From contig JACMLA010000508.1 in NCBI GenBank assembly GCA_014379815.1, positions 1-5,958 of the forward strand: 5,958 nt of DNA, given 5' to 3'. Positions 5,859 to 5,958 of this stretch are shown here, one piece after another (positions within the stretch are counted from its first letter, which is position 1; each line of letters opens with the position of its first letter). The notes under the pieces were generated by a model. The model had not been told where the DNA came from, did not search any database, and worked only from the letters and a program-made list of their open reading frames with translations. Source of the DNA: Bryobacteraceae bacterium (GTDB taxonomy: Bacteria; Acidobacteriota; Terriglobia; Bryobacterales; Bryobacteraceae). A program made the translations under genes and the position numbers.

Positions 5859-5958
5859 CAAAATTTGTCTCCGCCTTCTGGACCATCGTCAAAGGAGTTC
5901 TGCGGGAAATCGCAGACGAGAACGCTTATGAGCGGCACCTCGCGGTCCACGACCGCAA
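5855..5958 (+). CDS. YbdD/YjiX-family small protein, 3'-truncated by the window edge
   Basis: Thirty-four residues are readable from the ATG at 5855 before the window ends. The N-terminus is amphipathic (TKFVSAFWTIVKGVLREIA, residues 2-20), then comes DENAYERHLAVHDR, which fits the Y-x-x-H/Y-x-x-H pattern of E. coli YbdD (PDYDNYVEHMRVNHPD). Family members are about 65-70 residues, so roughly half is missing, including the C-terminal part where E. coli YbdD carries its Cys pair. These small proteins are encoded directly after CstA/BtsT transporters in many bacteria and probably assist or modulate them; the mechanism is not known to me. Position, 4-nt overlap (ATGA) and sequence agree, but the truncation limits certainty. 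Confidence 0.8.
   Translation, partial: MTKFVSAFWTIVKGVLREIADENAYERHLAVHDR

Overview
The window looks like an ordinary, gene-dense bacterial chromosome segment. The nearest phylum by my recognition is Acidobacteriota. That is an inference from three things: the fused glycosyltransferase/methyltransferase, the ClpP sequence that starts directly at [13 protein letters not shown], and the GFHDAANS form of the phosphate transporter motif. No rRNA or clade-specific marker is present, so the assignment is tentative. I see no phage, insertion sequence, CRISPR array, tRNA or rRNA.

Left part (1-1569, plus strand): the end of a DUF47/PhoU-like gene, cut by the window edge, is followed 7 nt later by a complete PiT-family phosphate permease gene. 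This is the well-known accessory-protein plus low-affinity phosphate transporter pair. Middle part (1570-3697, minus strand): a gene for a two-domain protein (GT2 glycosyltransferase fused to a SAM-dependent methyltransferase) is followed after 24 nt by clpP, the catalytic subunit of the Clp protease. The clpP and pit genes converge on a 61-nt gap. That gap holds a hairpin whose base pairing and T-tract fit a terminator for clpP. Right part (3795-5958, plus strand): a complete cstA-family gene (carbon starvation / pyruvate or peptide uptake) overlaps by 4 nt the start of a YbdD/YjiX-type small-protein gene, which runs off the window.

The most interesting stretch is the 97-nt divergent intergenic region 3698-3794. 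It carries 3.5 tandem copies of a 13-bp unit (GCTGTTACCC plus three bases). At each end an extended -10 promoter element sits only 8-9 nt from the start codon. Neither outward gene has a Shine-Dalgarno sequence, whereas the internal genes clpP and ybdD both have GGAGGA. This suggests two near-leaderless transcripts sharing a control region built on the repeats. There is no strong evidence for an undescribed multi-gene system: every protein belongs to a family I recognise. No stretch above 300 bases lacks a gene.
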